From JARRPM01 sp963792815 (GTDB lineage: Bacteria > Pseudomonadota > Gammaproteobacteria > Pseudomonadales > Halieaceae): 64,000 nt of DNA. Below, piece after piece: positions 8,843 to 18,197 of this stretch (position 1 is its first letter; every line of letters begins with the position of its first letter). The translations under genes were made by a program, and so were the position numbers. Where the stretch lies: positions 186,001 to 250,000 of the forward strand of contig CAWBXR010000001.1 in the NCBI GenBank assembly GCA_963792815.1, in the 5' to 3' direction. The notes below the pieces were generated by a model. The model did not search any database, had not been told where the DNA came from, and worked only from the letters and a program-made list of their open reading frames with translations.

Positions 8843-9553
8843 TCACACCATGGCAACCGAAGCCGCCAGCAACATTTGCGAGAAGAAGTACAGCGGTGTC
8901 CCCCACAGCCCATTCCAGCGGCTGGGCTGGACGAACTGCCGGCGCGCCACCGCCAGGTCAGATACGGCAAAACCCCAGGCGCCGCCGATGATCAGCAGCG
9001 CAGCGGGGTGCGCCGCGGTGAGGCCGGCGCACAGCAGCATCACGGTGATGACCAGGGTGTACAGTGTTACCGGAATTTTCATTTGCGCCGGTACGCGGGG
9101 CAGTAGCCAGCGCCCGACAAACACCAGCAGCACAAGGGCTGGCAGGGCGGTGGCCGCCACCCCGGTCAGGCTGTGCGGCAGCTGCCAGAAGGCTACTGCG
9201 TACAGCAGGTGGCCGCAGAGAAAGGCGACGAGCCCCCCGAGGAAGCAGCGCTCTCTGTCGGGCATCAGCAGCAGGTCACCGAGCATGCAGCACAACAGGC
9301 CCGCCAGCAGCCAGCCGCCATAGGTCGACTCCAGGGCGCCCAGTGCCAGCGCCAGCCAGACAAAGGCCAGGGCGGCCAGGGGTTTGAACAGGTAACGGCC
9401 GGGTCGATAGTCCAGCAGGTCGCAGGCCACCAGGGCAATGACGGCGGTGACCGAAAGCGTCGCGGGCCACTGCAGCTGCGCGAGTTGTAAAGTCTCAGTG
9501 ATCAAGGTTGAGGATGCTCCGGTAAACAGCTTCGTTGTGTGGGACGGCCACAC
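8843..9553 (-). CDS. TMEM86/YhhN-family membrane protein (lysoplasmalogenase-like)
   Basis: A polytopic membrane protein of about 236 residues with around eight hydrophobic segments. TMEM86 enzymes hydrolyse the vinyl-ether bond of lysoplasmalogens; bacterial YhhN relatives are largely uncharacterised. Conserved acidic positions are visible in CCMLGDLLLMPDRE and GGAWGFAVSDLAVAR. The start is uncertain: GTG at 9553 has an AAGG-like site upstream but overlaps the preceding gene by 59 bases, while TTG at 9505 gives a shorter overlap. It converges on the kinase gene, ending 25 bases away. Confidence 0.8.
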   Translation of the reverse strand: MWPSHTTKLFTGASSTLITETLQLAQLQWPATLSVTAVIALVACDLLDYRPGRYLFKPLAALAFVWLALALGALESTYGGWLLAGLLCCMLGDLLLMPDRERCFLGGLVAFLCGHLLYAVAFWQLPHSLTGVAATALPALVLLVFVGRWLLPRVPAQMKIPVTLYTLVITVMLLCAGLTAAHPAALLIIGGAWGFAVSDLAVARRQFVQPSRWNGLWGTPLYFFSQMLLAASVAMV

Positions 9554-10388
9554 CGTGTTGCCTTGCGACCCGCAGCAGGTGGCCCGTGATGTACTCGATC
9601 TCGGTGGGGCGCCCGGCCAGCACGTCCTGCAACATCGACGAGCGGTTGCTGGCGGTGGCGCGAATCACCGCCGTCACCTGCCCGGGCAGCTCGGCGGTAA
9701 CCCCGGCGAAACCCGCCGCGGCGCTGACGCGCATGATCTCCTCGCACAGGGCTGTCACCCGGGGCGCTAGCTGTGGCGATGCGAGCTCGCCATTCTGGCA
9801 GCGCTGCAGTGCGGACAGGGGGTTGATGGCGCAGTTGATCGCGAGCTTGAGCCACAGGGACTTGTCGATTTGCGGGTCCCATACGCTGGGATCCACTGCC
9901 CGCGACCACTGGCTGAACCAGGCGGGCGGCCGGGCAACTCCGGCCTTGCCAATGCGGGTGAGGCCGCGTCCCGCGTGACAGATATGGCGAGGGCCAAGTC
10001 TGTAGGCGCCCTCGGTGGTGGTGCCGTAAAAGTACTCGGGGGCGCTTACTTCCCTGCGCAGATTTTCATCGAAGCCCAGCCCGTTGACCAGCAGCAGCAC
10101 CTGGCTTGAGGCATCCAGCCGGTGAGCGACGGAGAGCACGGCCTGATGCACATCCGGGGCCTTGGTGGTAACCAGCAGGTGACTGATATGGCCTGCTGCA
10201 GAGGCCGTGGAAACCGGCAGCTCCAGCCAGCTGCTCGCGCCCTCGCGCTCCACGCCCACCGGGGTGGCAGTTTCACGGCTGTCCGGGCGCAGCAACAGTG
10301 TGGTGGGGCAGCCATCTCGCGCGAGCGCACTGGCAAACAGGCAGCCCATGGCGCCGGCACCGAGTACGTGCCAGTCTGCGGGCTTCAC
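9495..10388 (-). CDS. panE: 2-dehydropantoate 2-reductase family protein
   Basis: NADPH-dependent reduction of ketopantoate to pantoate in coenzyme A synthesis. Rossmann motif VLGAGAMGCLFASALA lies at about residues 8-23. LLLVNGLG plus the C-terminal LWLKLAINCAINPLSAL carries the conserved Lys/Asn region of ApbA/PanE enzymes. The open frame runs upstream across yajQ, so I place the start at GTG 10388 (MKPADWHV), giving 297 residues, the usual family length. It is divergent from yajQ. Members of this family other than PanE exist, so substrate is inferred. Confidence 0.85.
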   Translation of the reverse strand: MKPADWHVLGAGAMGCLFASALARDGCPTTLLLRPDSRETATPVGVEREGASSWLELPVSTASAAGHISHLLVTTKAPDVHQAVLSVAHRLDASSQVLLLVNGLGFDENLRREVSAPEYFYGTTTEGAYRLGPRHICHAGRGLTRIGKAGVARPPAWFSQWSRAVDPSVWDPQIDKSLWLKLAINCAINPLSALQRCQNGELASPQLAPRVTALCEEIMRVSAAAGFAGVTAELPGQVTAVIRATASNRSSMLQDVLAGRPTEIEYITGHLLRVARQHGVAVPHNEAVYRSILNLDH

Positions 10389-10470
10389 GCCCTGGACCCG
10401 GCGCCCGGGATTGTAAACTTGCTGCAGCTCATTACTATGTAGCCCCTGGCCGCTAATGGAGAAATGCACT

Positions 10471-10953
10471 ATGCCATCATTTGATGTTGTTTCGGAAGTT
10501 GACCTGCACCAGCTGACCAACGCGGTGGACCAGGCCGGCAGGATTGTAACCAATCGCTTCGATTTCAAAGGTGTCCAGGCCTCCTTCGAGCGGGAGGAGC
10601 GCACGGTGGTGATCACCGCCGAAGCCGAGTTCCAGGTGAGCCAGATGGAGGACATGTTGCGCACCGCGCTGATCAAGTGCGACATCGACCCCGGTGCGAT
10701 GGATTGCGGCGAGCCGGTGACCACCGGTAAGCAGGTTAAGGAAACCGTGGTTTTGCGCCACGGACTGGACAGCGCCCAGGCCAGGTCTATCGTCAAGCAG
10801 ATCAAGGATGCCAAGCTGAAAGTCCAGACCCAGATCCAGGGTGACCAGGTGCGCGTGACAGGCAAGAAGCGGGACGACCTGCAGCAGGCCATCGCGTTGT
10901 TGCGTCAGGCGGAGATCGGCGTGCCCCTGCAGTACACCAATTTCAGGGACTAG
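10471..10953 (+). CDS. YajQ-family nucleotide-binding protein
   Basis: A 160-residue cytosolic protein beginning MPSFDVVSEVD, the invariant start of the YajQ family, with ITNRFDFKG-type and VRVTGKKRDDLQQAI segments present. YajQ proteins have been reported to bind nucleic acids, and some bind cyclic di-GMP. The start at 10471 is chosen over the ATG 15 bases upstream because the family begins there. It diverges from panE and its last bases overlap the end of the convergent kinase gene by 11 bases. Confidence 0.93.
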   Translation: MPSFDVVSEVDLHQLTNAVDQAGRIVTNRFDFKGVQASFEREERTVVITAEAEFQVSQMEDMLRTALIKCDIDPGAMDCGEPVTTGKQVKETVVLRHGLDSAQARSIVKQIKDAKLKVQTQIQGDQVRVTGKKRDDLQQAIALLRQAEIGVPLQYTNFRD

Positions 10954-11830
10954 TTTCTCCCAGTCGCTTGCCCAGCAGGTCGAGGTTCTGCTGCAACCTT
11001 ACTCCATCGAGGCCCGGGTGTTGCTGTACCAGGTACCACAGCAGCTCCAGGTACTGGTAGGCGCAGGCGTAGTGTTGCACCCGCAGTGACTCGTCGGCTG
11101 TGGCGGGCCTGCCCAGGTAAGCCTGCAGCAGGGTGTCCGTGTCTGCTTCAGGCAGGGAATCGCCGGCGACGACGACTGCCAGGTCGTACCAGCAGTTGCC
11201 CATCGCGCTGTATTCCCAGTCGAGGGCAAATAGCCTGCCGCCGCTGTACAGCCGGTTGGCTCGCAGCAGGTCATGGTGACACAGTACTGCCCGGTGTTGG
11301 CCCCGGTCGGCACTGGCGAGCGCCTGCGCCACCGCCGTGCGGTAGGGTGCCAGCAGGGCCGCCCGGGTAGGGTCGCGGTGGGCCAGGCGTTTCTCGTAAC
11401 TGAGCATGCGCTCGGGCAGGTCGAGCCGATGGTGTCGTGCCGGCAGCCCATGAATGCCGCGCAGCAGTCCTGCAAGGTCTGCCATATTCTGTGGCTGCTG
11501 TTCATCCGGCGGCAGGTAATCACATACCAGGCTGCCCAGTTCGGGATTGAAGTAGCGCGGTCGCGGGGCCAGCCCCGCCCGGTGGGCGGCTTCCAGGCTA
11601 TGCCATTCTCCCTGCCGGTTGAGGCTGTGCAGGACGGTGTTGACGCCATCGATACGCACTACGAAGCGCTGTCGCGACTCAACCAGCACACTGTAGTTGC
11701 TGAGCCCCGGCGCCAGCACCTCGACCACTGTGGGTGCCGCCTGCAAAGCCGGCCGGCAGTCCCACTGGCGCCACTGGGCCAGGGTTTGCTGCAGCTTCAG
11801 CTGGATGTTGCCTGGTAGTGCAGCCACCAT
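10943..11830 (-). CDS. thiamine kinase-like aminoglycoside phosphotransferase-fold protein
   Basis: A 295-residue small-molecule kinase of the choline kinase/APH fold. The Brenner-type catalytic motif CHHDLLRANRLYSGG near residues 190-205 and the metal-binding ALDWEYSAMG near 210 are intact. It is the last gene of an operon with a TPP riboswitch, a TonB receptor and a PnuC-type transporter. In that setting it most likely phosphorylates imported thiamine, trapping it in the cell. An established comparative-genomics pattern places such kinases (TnK) beside PnuT. Start ATG 11830 overlaps the transporter end by 34 bases. A larger frame continuing upstream is only the shadow of neighbouring genes. 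Confidence 0.85.
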   Translation of the reverse strand: MVAALPGNIQLKLQQTLAQWRQWDCRPALQAAPTVVEVLAPGLSNYSVLVESRQRFVVRIDGVNTVLHSLNRQGEWHSLEAAHRAGLAPRPRYFNPELGSLVCDYLPPDEQQPQNMADLAGLLRGIHGLPARHHRLDLPERMLSYEKRLAHRDPTRAALLAPYRTAVAQALASADRGQHRAVLCHHDLLRANRLYSGGRLFALDWEYSAMGNCWYDLAVVVAGDSLPEADTDTLLQAYLGRPATADESLRVQHYACAYQYLELLWYLVQQHPGLDGVRLQQNLDLLGKRLGETSP

Positions 11831-12411
11831 TTGCGATATCCGAACAGGACTATGACGAGGTAAAGTGCGAACAGGCCGGCTGTCAGGTAGAGCGCCCTGT
11901 CCAGGTAAAGATAAATGGAAACACTGTCTATCACCAGCCAGTACAGCCAGTTTTCCAGGATTTTGCGGGCCACCATCCAGGTGGTGAGCACGCTGCCCCA
12001 GGTGGTGAAGGAATCCAGGTAGGGCAGGGCCGCACCGGTAAACTGCTGCAGCAGTGCCCCGCTGGCCGCCGACACCAGCAGCACCGCCGCCACGGCGACC
12101 AGGTGCTGGCGGGTATCCCAGCGGGATATTGCCAGCTCGGTATGCCCCTCCCCGCCGCGTTGCCACTGCCACCAGCCATAGACCGCCATCCCGAGGTAGT
12201 AAACCTGCAGCGCGGATTCCATCAGCAGGTTTACATTCCAGAACAGGACCAGGAAAATGCCGGTGCTGGCGAACGCCGCATACCAGCACCACAGGCTTTC
12301 GCGCATGGCGAGCAGCAGGTAGGCTACCCCCAGCACGACGGCAGCAGCCTCCCAGGCGGACATCGCCTGCGCGGCTTGCAGCAGGGCCGCTGACAAACCG
12401 GTTTCGTTCAT
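11797..12411 (-). CDS. pnuT: PnuC-family vitamin transporter, probably thiamine (PnuT)
   Basis: A 204-residue inner-membrane facilitator with about seven hydrophobic segments. Diagnostic positions are NVNLLMESALQVYYLGMAVYGWWQW and GSVLTTWMVARKILENWLYW followed by VSIYLYL. PnuC proteins carry nicotinamide riboside; the paralogue under TPP riboswitch control carries thiamine and depends on a downstream kinase to drive uptake. The context here (riboswitch, YkoF-like protein and kinase) supports the thiamine version. It overlaps the YkoF-like gene by 4 bases (ATGA) and the kinase gene by 34. Confidence 0.86.
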   Translation of the reverse strand: MNETGLSAALLQAAQAMSAWEAAAVVLGVAYLLLAMRESLWCWYAAFASTGIFLVLFWNVNLLMESALQVYYLGMAVYGWWQWQRGGEGHTELAISRWDTRQHLVAVAAVLLVSAASGALLQQFTGAALPYLDSFTTWGSVLTTWMVARKILENWLYWLVIDSVSIYLYLDRALYLTAGLFALYLVIVLFGYRKWWLHYQATSS

Positions 12412-12662
12412 GCGCCCAGGTCGAGTTCCCAGGGAATAAATTTAACCACCAGTACCTGCTTGCCGAACTGGCGGGTGCTTGCCGCAAGAGTTTCGCTGAC
12501 GACCGCAAATACCTGCGCGTAATCGCCGCAGACCTGCGTACTCATGGCGTTGGTGACCACCTGCAGGTCGGGGTATTCACGCAGGGCATGGATAAACCCC
12601 TCGATTACAGCTATGTAGTTCTCCTGTACCGGGTAAAGGCTCAGCTCGGCTGTCAGTTTCAT
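12408..12662 (-). CDS. YkoF-like thiamine-binding domain protein
   Basis: An 84-residue single-domain protein of the YKOF/MTH1187 ferredoxin-like fold. It contains AELSLYPV, then an alpha helix, DLQVVTNAMSTQVCGDYAQVF and a final beta strand. B. subtilis YkoF binds thiamine and its pyrimidine moiety with two tandem domains; this protein is a single domain and would need to dimerise. No signal peptide is visible, so it is probably cytosolic. It lies between the TonB receptor (33 bases away) and the transporter in the TPP-controlled operon. Confidence 0.8.
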   Translation of the reverse strand: MKLTAELSLYPVQENYIAVIEGFIHALREYPDLQVVTNAMSTQVCGDYAQVFAVVSETLAASTRQFGKQVLVVKFIPWELDLGA

Positions 12663-12695
12663 GGTGTGTCTCCTTGCCTGGAAAGTGTCGCGGGT

Positions 12696-14802
12696 TCAGA
12701 AGGTAAAGCGGGTGCTTACCCCGACCACGCGTGGTTCACCGTACTGGTAATAGGGCTCCACCGCATACTCCTTGCGGGGGTCGTTGCCAAAGGTGCCGAA
12801 GCCCCTCACGTAGTAATCCTCGTCGGTGAGGTTGCGCGCCCACAGGGCCACCGACCAGCTCTGCCCGGCATAGCCCAGGCGCATATTCAGCAGGTCATAG
12901 GAGGGCGACTTCAGGTCGTGGCGGTCGGAGAAATACGCGCTGTCGCGGCCCTCCACATCCAGGCGCAGGTAGAACCCGCTACCGAAGTCGTAGTGCCCGC
13001 CCACCGCGTACTGGTAGTTCGGCGCCTGGGCCTGGTCGCGACCCGACAGGTCGTTGCCGTCGGCGTCGATGTAGCGCTCGAATTCGGTATGCAGCAGGCC
13101 GATACTGGCAAACAGCTCGAGCTTTTCGCTGGCGAGCCAGTTGAGTTCAAGCTCCATGCCGTAGTTGTTGCCCTGGGCCGCGTTGCTGGTGTAGTCGATG
13201 AAGGCCGTGCTGCCGTCGGGGCGGGGGATGAGCAGTGAACCCTTGACCTGCTGCTCCTCCCGGTCCATGTAGAACACCGCCAGCCGGGCCTGCAGGGTGT
13301 CGGCCAGCAGCTTGCCCTTGAATCCCAGCTCGTAGTTGACCAGGTATTCCTCATCGAACTGCTGCAGGGCGCGCAACTGGTCGGTAATCTCGGGATCTTC
13401 GCTGGTGTCCATGCTGGCCAGGATTGCGGCATTGACCCCGTTGGCCCGATAGCCGCGGGACACCTCGCCGTAGCCCATTCGATTGTCGTCAAACTGGTAT
13501 TCCAGGGCGATACGGCCGCCCCACAGGTCCTTGTCCGGGTCGCTGTCCACCCCGTTGTTGTCGCGGTAGTCGGTCAGGCGGCGCTCGACACGCAGGCCGG
13601 TGATCAGCGTGAACCCGTTGCCCAGTTGCGAGTCCAGCTGGCCAAACAGGGCGTAGGTGTCGGTGTCGTAGCGGCTGCTGAAGTCGTTCTCCAGGTAGGT
13701 ATAGCGCCGATCCAGGTTTTCCCGGTCCCCGAGGAAATAGGCCCCGGCCACCCAGTCGGTGCTGCCCTCGAACAGGCGGCTGCCCTCGCCGGAGAGCAGC
13801 CTGGCGGTGGCGCTGTAGCTGTCCCGGTCCCGTTTGTAGCGGTCCTTTGAGGAGTACTCCCAGCCCGGCGCGATGCCCACGTAGCTCCAGTCCTCGTCAA
13901 AGCTGTAGGTGCTGGCAGTGGTGGCGCCGGTTAGCGAGGTTTCCACCGTCAGGGCATCGAGTTCCCGCTGCCATTCCAGCCCCAGGGCGCGTGAATCCTG
14001 CCGATCCTTGCCCGGCTCGTCGGACAGGGTGTGGCGGGTGTTATCCAGGGAAAACGCGTCGTAGCCGTTATCGATGTCGATGTACATGGCGGTGAGGTCA
14101 AGCGGTGTCGCGCCCGGTGGGCAGCCAGCGCAACTTGCCGCGTATAGTGGTTTCGTCCTGGCCATTGGTGTCGTCCCGGCCCAGGTAGTCGTTCTCGATG
14201 AAGCCGTCACTTTGAAAGCGGTTAACCGCCAGGCGGTAGAGCAACTGGTCGGTCACCAGCGGTCCGGTGCTCACTGCCCCGGCATTCCAGGTGTTGTAGT
14301 CGGCGGCCCCGACTTCAAGTTGCAGGCCGGGTTCCGCCTCGGGCTGGCCTGAGCGGACGTCTATCAGGCCCGCCAGGGCATTGGCGCCGTGCAGGGTACC
14401 CTGGGGTCCGCGCAAAATCTCAACCTGCTGCACATCGAACAGGGTGCCCGCACCCCCGAGGCCGCTGAAGTCGATACCGTCGATGACCAGGCCGATCGAG
14501 GGGTTCAGGGGTTCCTGGAACTGGCTGCGTTCGCCCACGCCCCTGATCTGGAAGAACCTTGCCCGCGAAGTGCCGCCGGCGAAATTGACATTGGGCGCGA
14601 GGTTCAGGATCCCCTCGAGATGCTGGGCCTCGCGTTCGCGGATGTCCTGGGCGCTGATGACACTGATACTGCCTACCTGGTTGAGCAGTGGGGTGGGCCG
14701 CAGTTCAGCGGTTACCACTACCTCCTCCAACCGGGTCGGCTCCGCCAGCACCTGCGATGCCAGGCAGCAGGCGGCTGCCAGGAGTGTGGTCGGATGTCTC
14801 AT
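12696..14802 (-). CDS. TonB-dependent outer-membrane receptor, probably thiamine; frameshifted
   Basis: About 701 residues if one base is removed. The first part (14802 to about 14105) has a signal peptide ending SQVLA, a TonB-box/plug start EEVVVTA and a plug domain with QVEILRGPQGTLHGANAL. The second part (12696 to about 14110) is the beta-barrel, ending in the outer-membrane signature ...GVSTRFTF. The frames join at TGRD/PLDLTAMY when one of the bases near 14105 is dropped; otherwise the reading stops at TGA 14098. The gene directly follows the TPP riboswitch, so thiamine or a precursor is the expected ligand. The break looks like an inserted base rather than decay, since the rest is intact and downstream genes are sound. 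Confidence 0.87.
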
Positions 14803-14882
14803 GTGGTGTGCCTCGCAACGGACTGCTGACTAAATGCCTGGTCGGTTGGGTGCACGGGGAGGGGGATCAAGCGGGCGACACC

Positions 14883-14974
14883 TCTCCCTACGCCAGTATT
14901 AACCGGATCAGGTTCAAAGGGTTCACCATCTTGGTATCTCAGGCCGGATCAGTGATGATTGGGCCACCCCCAGG
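14883..14974 (-). promoter_or_regulatory. TPP riboswitch (THI element)
   Basis: On the minus strand the stretch reads the classic thiamine pyrophosphate aptamer. A 5' arm GGGGGTGGCC is followed by GGCCTGAGATACC, then ACCCTTTGAACCTGATC, CGGTTAATACTGGCG and the closing TAGGGA. These match the conserved CUGAGA and ACCYUUGAACCUGAUC cores and the GCGUAGGGA end of the element. It lies 80 bases upstream of the TonB receptor start, so it should repress the receptor, YkoF-like protein, transporter and kinase when TPP is abundant. Whether it works on translation or transcription cannot be told; no clear T-run terminator follows it. Confidence 0.95.
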
Positions 14975-15067
14975 TTTGCATCGCCAGTATAGGGCGCTTA
15001 CACTTGGTTGCCAATAAAATTGACGTTCGGGCGCTTCCGGCAGCCCGGCGCGACGTGAGTTGTTTTG

Positions 15068-16208
15068 ATGATCGACGATAAGGGTTTGAACGGGGTGGAT
15101 GAGGAAATCCAGGGCGCGCCGCCGGCGATTTCACGGACCGAGCTGCGACAGCGGCGCCTCACCGAGACCCTGACGATAAACCGCTATTTGTACCTGCAGG
15201 CCCAGCAGCTCGAGCACATGCTACTCGAGGCGGCGGACCTGGAAGCCCTGATGGAAATTCTGCTGGTGAGCATGCCGCGCCACTTCTCGTTCCGCGTGGC
15301 CGAGCTTGTGGCTCTATGACCCGGAAAAAATCCTGGCCGAGCTTATCGTCGGCGGCCAGCGCTACGGACACAGCCTGCAGCTTCACCAGGACGCGTTTGC
15401 GATGCAGGAGCTGTATGAGCTGGAGCCGGATATCGTTCTGCTCAGCCCCACCGATAGCAGGATGTTCGAAGTGCTGAAGTCCGAGCAGGGAATCGATTAC
15501 GCCCTGCTGATACCCTTGACCGATAGCGGGCGAATGATTGGCAGCCTCCACCTTGGTCTCGAGGACGACACCCTCGTGGTCGGCGAGCAGGAGGAACAGT
15601 TGATCGCCCACCTTGGCACCATGATCTCCGCCTGTTTCAAGAGCGCCGTCTCGCGGCAGCAGATCTCCCGCCTGACCATGCTGGACCCGCTGACACAGAT
15701 CAGCAACCTGCGCGGCTTCGAAAAAGATATCACCCGGGAGATAGCCAGGGCCCGCCGCGCCGACAAGGCGCTGACTGTCCTGATTCTGGAAATCGACGAG
15801 TTCGATGACCTCTACGACCACTATGGTGAGCGCAGCGGACACTTCGTGGTGAAGAAGGTCTCTGAGAGGATATCCTCAGACCTGCGTGCGACGGATATGA
15901 TGGCGCGCCTGTCCCGTTCCAAATTCGCCCTGTTGATTCCCGGCAGCGGCGAGATGCTGGGGCAGGAAATCGCAGAGCGTATGCGCGATGATATAGAAGG
16001 CTTCGCCGTGGACGATGGTCGCGGCGCGGTGCTGCAGGTGACAGTGAGTATCGGGATGGTCACGTGGGAGCCCCAGCAATACCCGGCGGTGGATATGCCG
16101 CACCTGGCGCGACAGATGGAGAACGTTGCAGGCAAGGCTCTGGCGCAATCGCAATCCAGGGGCGGGAACCAGATCTCCCTGTCCCGCTTGAGCACCCTGA
16201 TGGTATGA
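15068..16208 (+). CDS. GAF/DUF484-like plus degenerate GGDEF protein; frameshifted
   Basis: About 379 residues after removing one base near 15306 (the join is FRVAELWLYDPEK; an extra t in gagcttgtgg breaks it). Residues about 40-190 resemble DUF484/GAF-type sensor domains. The remainder is GGDEF-like: LTMLDPLTQISNLRGFEKDI, VLILEIDEFDDLYDHYGERSGH, and a C-terminal VTVSIGM. The signature itself is RLSRSKFALL where RxGGDEFxx is expected, so cyclase activity is unlikely and the domain may bind nucleotide or act as a scaffold. The stop overlaps the carbonic anhydrase start (ATGA). The N-terminal frame opens at ATG 15065 or 15068. Confidence 0.8.
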
Positions 16209-16867
16209 GTGAACGCCCTATGAGTGAAGGCAACCCGAGGAAGCTGGACGCCCTGTTCGAGAACAACCAGCGCTGGGCAGACCGGATCAGTACCAGTGAT
16301 CCCGAGTTCTTTGCCAAGCTGGCAGCCCAGCAGAGCCCGGAATATCTCTGGATAGGTTGCTCCGACAGCCGCGTGCCCGCCAACCAGATAGTGGACCTGT
16401 TGCCGGGGGAGATTTTCGTCCATCGCAACGTCGCCAATATGGTCGTCCATACTGATTTCAATTGCCTCACGGTCCTGCAGTACGCGGTGGACGTGCTGAA
16501 GGTGAAGCACGTTATTGTTGTCGGGCACTACGGCTGTGGCGGTGTGCGCGCCGCCTATGAGAACGAGGACAACGGCCTGATCGACAACTGGCTGCGCAAT
16601 ATCAAGGATGTGCTGCACCGGTCCCGCGCGCGCATCAACGCCCTCGCTGACGAGAGTGCCCGTATCGACCTGCTGTGCGAACTGAATGTCATCGCCCAGG
16701 TGGCCAACGTCTGCCACACCACTATTGTCCAGAATGCATGGCAGCGCGGGCAGAACCTGACGGTGCACGGCTGGGTATACAGCCTGGAAGACGGCCTGTT
16801 GAAAGACCTGGATTGTTCCATCGACAGCATCGAACAGATTCCCGAAGTCTACCGGGTGATGCCCTGA
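16205..16867 (+). CDS. can: beta-class carbonic anhydrase
   Basis: Interconverts CO2 and bicarbonate in the cytosol. The 220-residue protein carries all zinc ligands and the Asp-Arg dyad: CSDSRVPANQIVDLLPGEIFVHRN and, about 55 residues on, VVGHYGCGGVRAA. The plant-type/Can-like branch fits. The start at ATG 16205 overlaps the upstream stop; an in-frame ATG 15 bases later (MSEGNPRK) is equally possible. Coupling to the GGDEF-like gene suggests co-expression. Confidence 0.93.
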   Translation: MSERPMSEGNPRKLDALFENNQRWADRISTSDPEFFAKLAAQQSPEYLWIGCSDSRVPANQIVDLLPGEIFVHRNVANMVVHTDFNCLTVLQYAVDVLKVKHVIVVGHYGCGGVRAAYENEDNGLIDNWLRNIKDVLHRSRARINALADESARIDLLCELNVIAQVANVCHTTIVQNAWQRGQNLTVHGWVYSLEDGLLKDLDCSIDSIEQIPEVYRVMP

Positions 16868-16872
16868 CACCA

Positions 16873-17046
16873 ATGAACCTGTTGCTCCTGCTGCTGGGTA
16901 TTTTTGCCGGGGTCGCCCTTATGGCAATGGTGGCGAAGCGTTTTGCCGGCCCCACGGATGCCCGCCGCATGCAGCAGCTCCAGCGTTGGTTGATGCCGCT
17001 GGTAGGGCTCATGCTGGTGCTGTCGCTGGTCAAGTATTATGTCTAG
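16873..17046 (+). CDS. small two-helix membrane protein of unknown function
   Basis: A 57-residue protein: a hydrophobic N-terminus (MNLLLLLLGIFAGVALMAMV), a short basic loop (AKRFAGPTDARRMQQLQRW) and a second hydrophobic helix (LMPLVGLMLVLSLVKYYV). The pattern of two helices around a positively charged loop suggests an inner-membrane hairpin. It begins 5 bases after the carbonic anhydrase stop and overlaps the next gene by 8 bases, supporting a real gene in the operon. No family recognised. Confidence 0.7.
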   Translation: MNLLLLLLGIFAGVALMAMVAKRFAGPTDARRMQQLQRWLMPLVGLMLVLSLVKYYV

Positions 17047-18197
17047 TACCGAGCTGCCGGTCGCTCTGGTGAATGGCACGCTCTGGCGCCAATTCTGCGA
17101 TGATCTCAAGAGCGCCGGCGAACAGGTGCTGGCTGCCGATACTCCGACCGATGCGCTGACCCGGGCCGAGGGTTATCGCTACCTGACCCGGCTGCTGCGC
17201 CTGGGCCTGGAGAAATTCGTCGAATTTGGTGATCCCGACTTTCCCGAGTTTTATTCCCTTTCTCACGAGACTGCCAAGATCGGCAATGACAATCCCGATA
17301 ACTTTTACCTCAACTGCGCGGTGGACGGCGGGCGCGACTACCTGATCACCGGCAACCGGGGCACAGTGGCTTACCTGAGCATTGAAACCAAGGCGGGCTC
17401 CTTCGCCGGCGGTGGCGACATGGCGCCGACGGGGCATGTGGATGTGGACCAGCTGGCAGTCACGGAAAATGGCGACTTTGAACTGGTGGTCAGCGCCCGG
17501 GAGCATCCCGGCAACTGGCTGCCGATGACGCCCGACTCCGACAACATACTGGTGCGGCAGACCTTTCGCCAGCGCGCAGCGGAGCAGCGTGCGCGGTTGC
17601 GCATACAGTGCCTCAATCCGCGCGGTACCGCGGGCCTCGACCCATCCGGCTTTGCCGCCGGCCTGGCGGGCGTGGTGCCTTTCGTCGAGGGCACCGCCGG
17701 CCTGTTCAGGCAGTGGATGGCGACCTTTGCCAGCCATGTGAACGAACTGCCGCCCAATGACCAGCAGATGTGCCTGCGCGCCGGTGGCGACCCCGCGATT
17801 TACTATCACAACAGTCGCTGGGAGCTCGGGCCGGAGCAGGCCCTGCTGATTGAGTTTACTCCGCCTGCGGTTTGCCGGGCCTGGAATTTCCAGTTGTCCA
17901 ATTACTGGATGGAGTCCCTGGACTATCGCTACCATCCCATCTGCGTGAACAACCACAATGCGGTACCCGAAACTGATGGCAGCGTGCGCATCCTGGTTTG
18001 CCATCCCGGCTAAGGATGAGCTGCGCCTTGCGGCGGGAGATCCGCCCCGGCGCTTCCGCAATTGCCTGAGCACCGCCGGCCACAGCAATGGCGCCATGTT
18101 GCTGCGTTATGTGGGTGCCGCGGAATATCCGCCGGTGCGCACGTCTGTGCGGCCGCTGGCGGAGCTGTTGCAAGAGACTGGCGAGGGACTGCCGTGA
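17039..18197 (+). CDS. DUF1214-domain protein; frameshifted
   Basis: About 385 residues after removing one base near 18000. The first 320 residues are continuous; the frame stops at 18013 after RILVCHPG, whereas dropping one t of the ttt run gives RILVAIPAKDELRLAAG and continues through AGHSNGAMLLRYVGA to 18197. The C-terminal part matches the DUF1214 pattern (NYWMESLDYRYHP, then NCLSTAGHSNG). Function of these proteins is unknown; they often sit near lipid- or steroid-related genes in marine bacteria. The stop overlaps the sulfotransferase GTG start, implying one transcript. Confidence 0.8.

Noticed and set aside
9495..10892. 465-residue version of the ketopantoate reductase reaching back across yajQ
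   Set aside because: The extra N-terminal part is antisense to yajQ and has no family resemblance; a start at 10388 gives the normal length.
10943..12508. 521-residue version of the APH-fold kinase
   Set aside because: The upstream part is an out-of-frame reading of the PnuC-type gene; the kinase homology begins at about 11830.
15302..15320. Programmed frameshift as the explanation for the split genes
   Set aside because: The break contexts share no slippery codon, stop or Shine-Dalgarno-like stimulator, and unrelated genes are affected.
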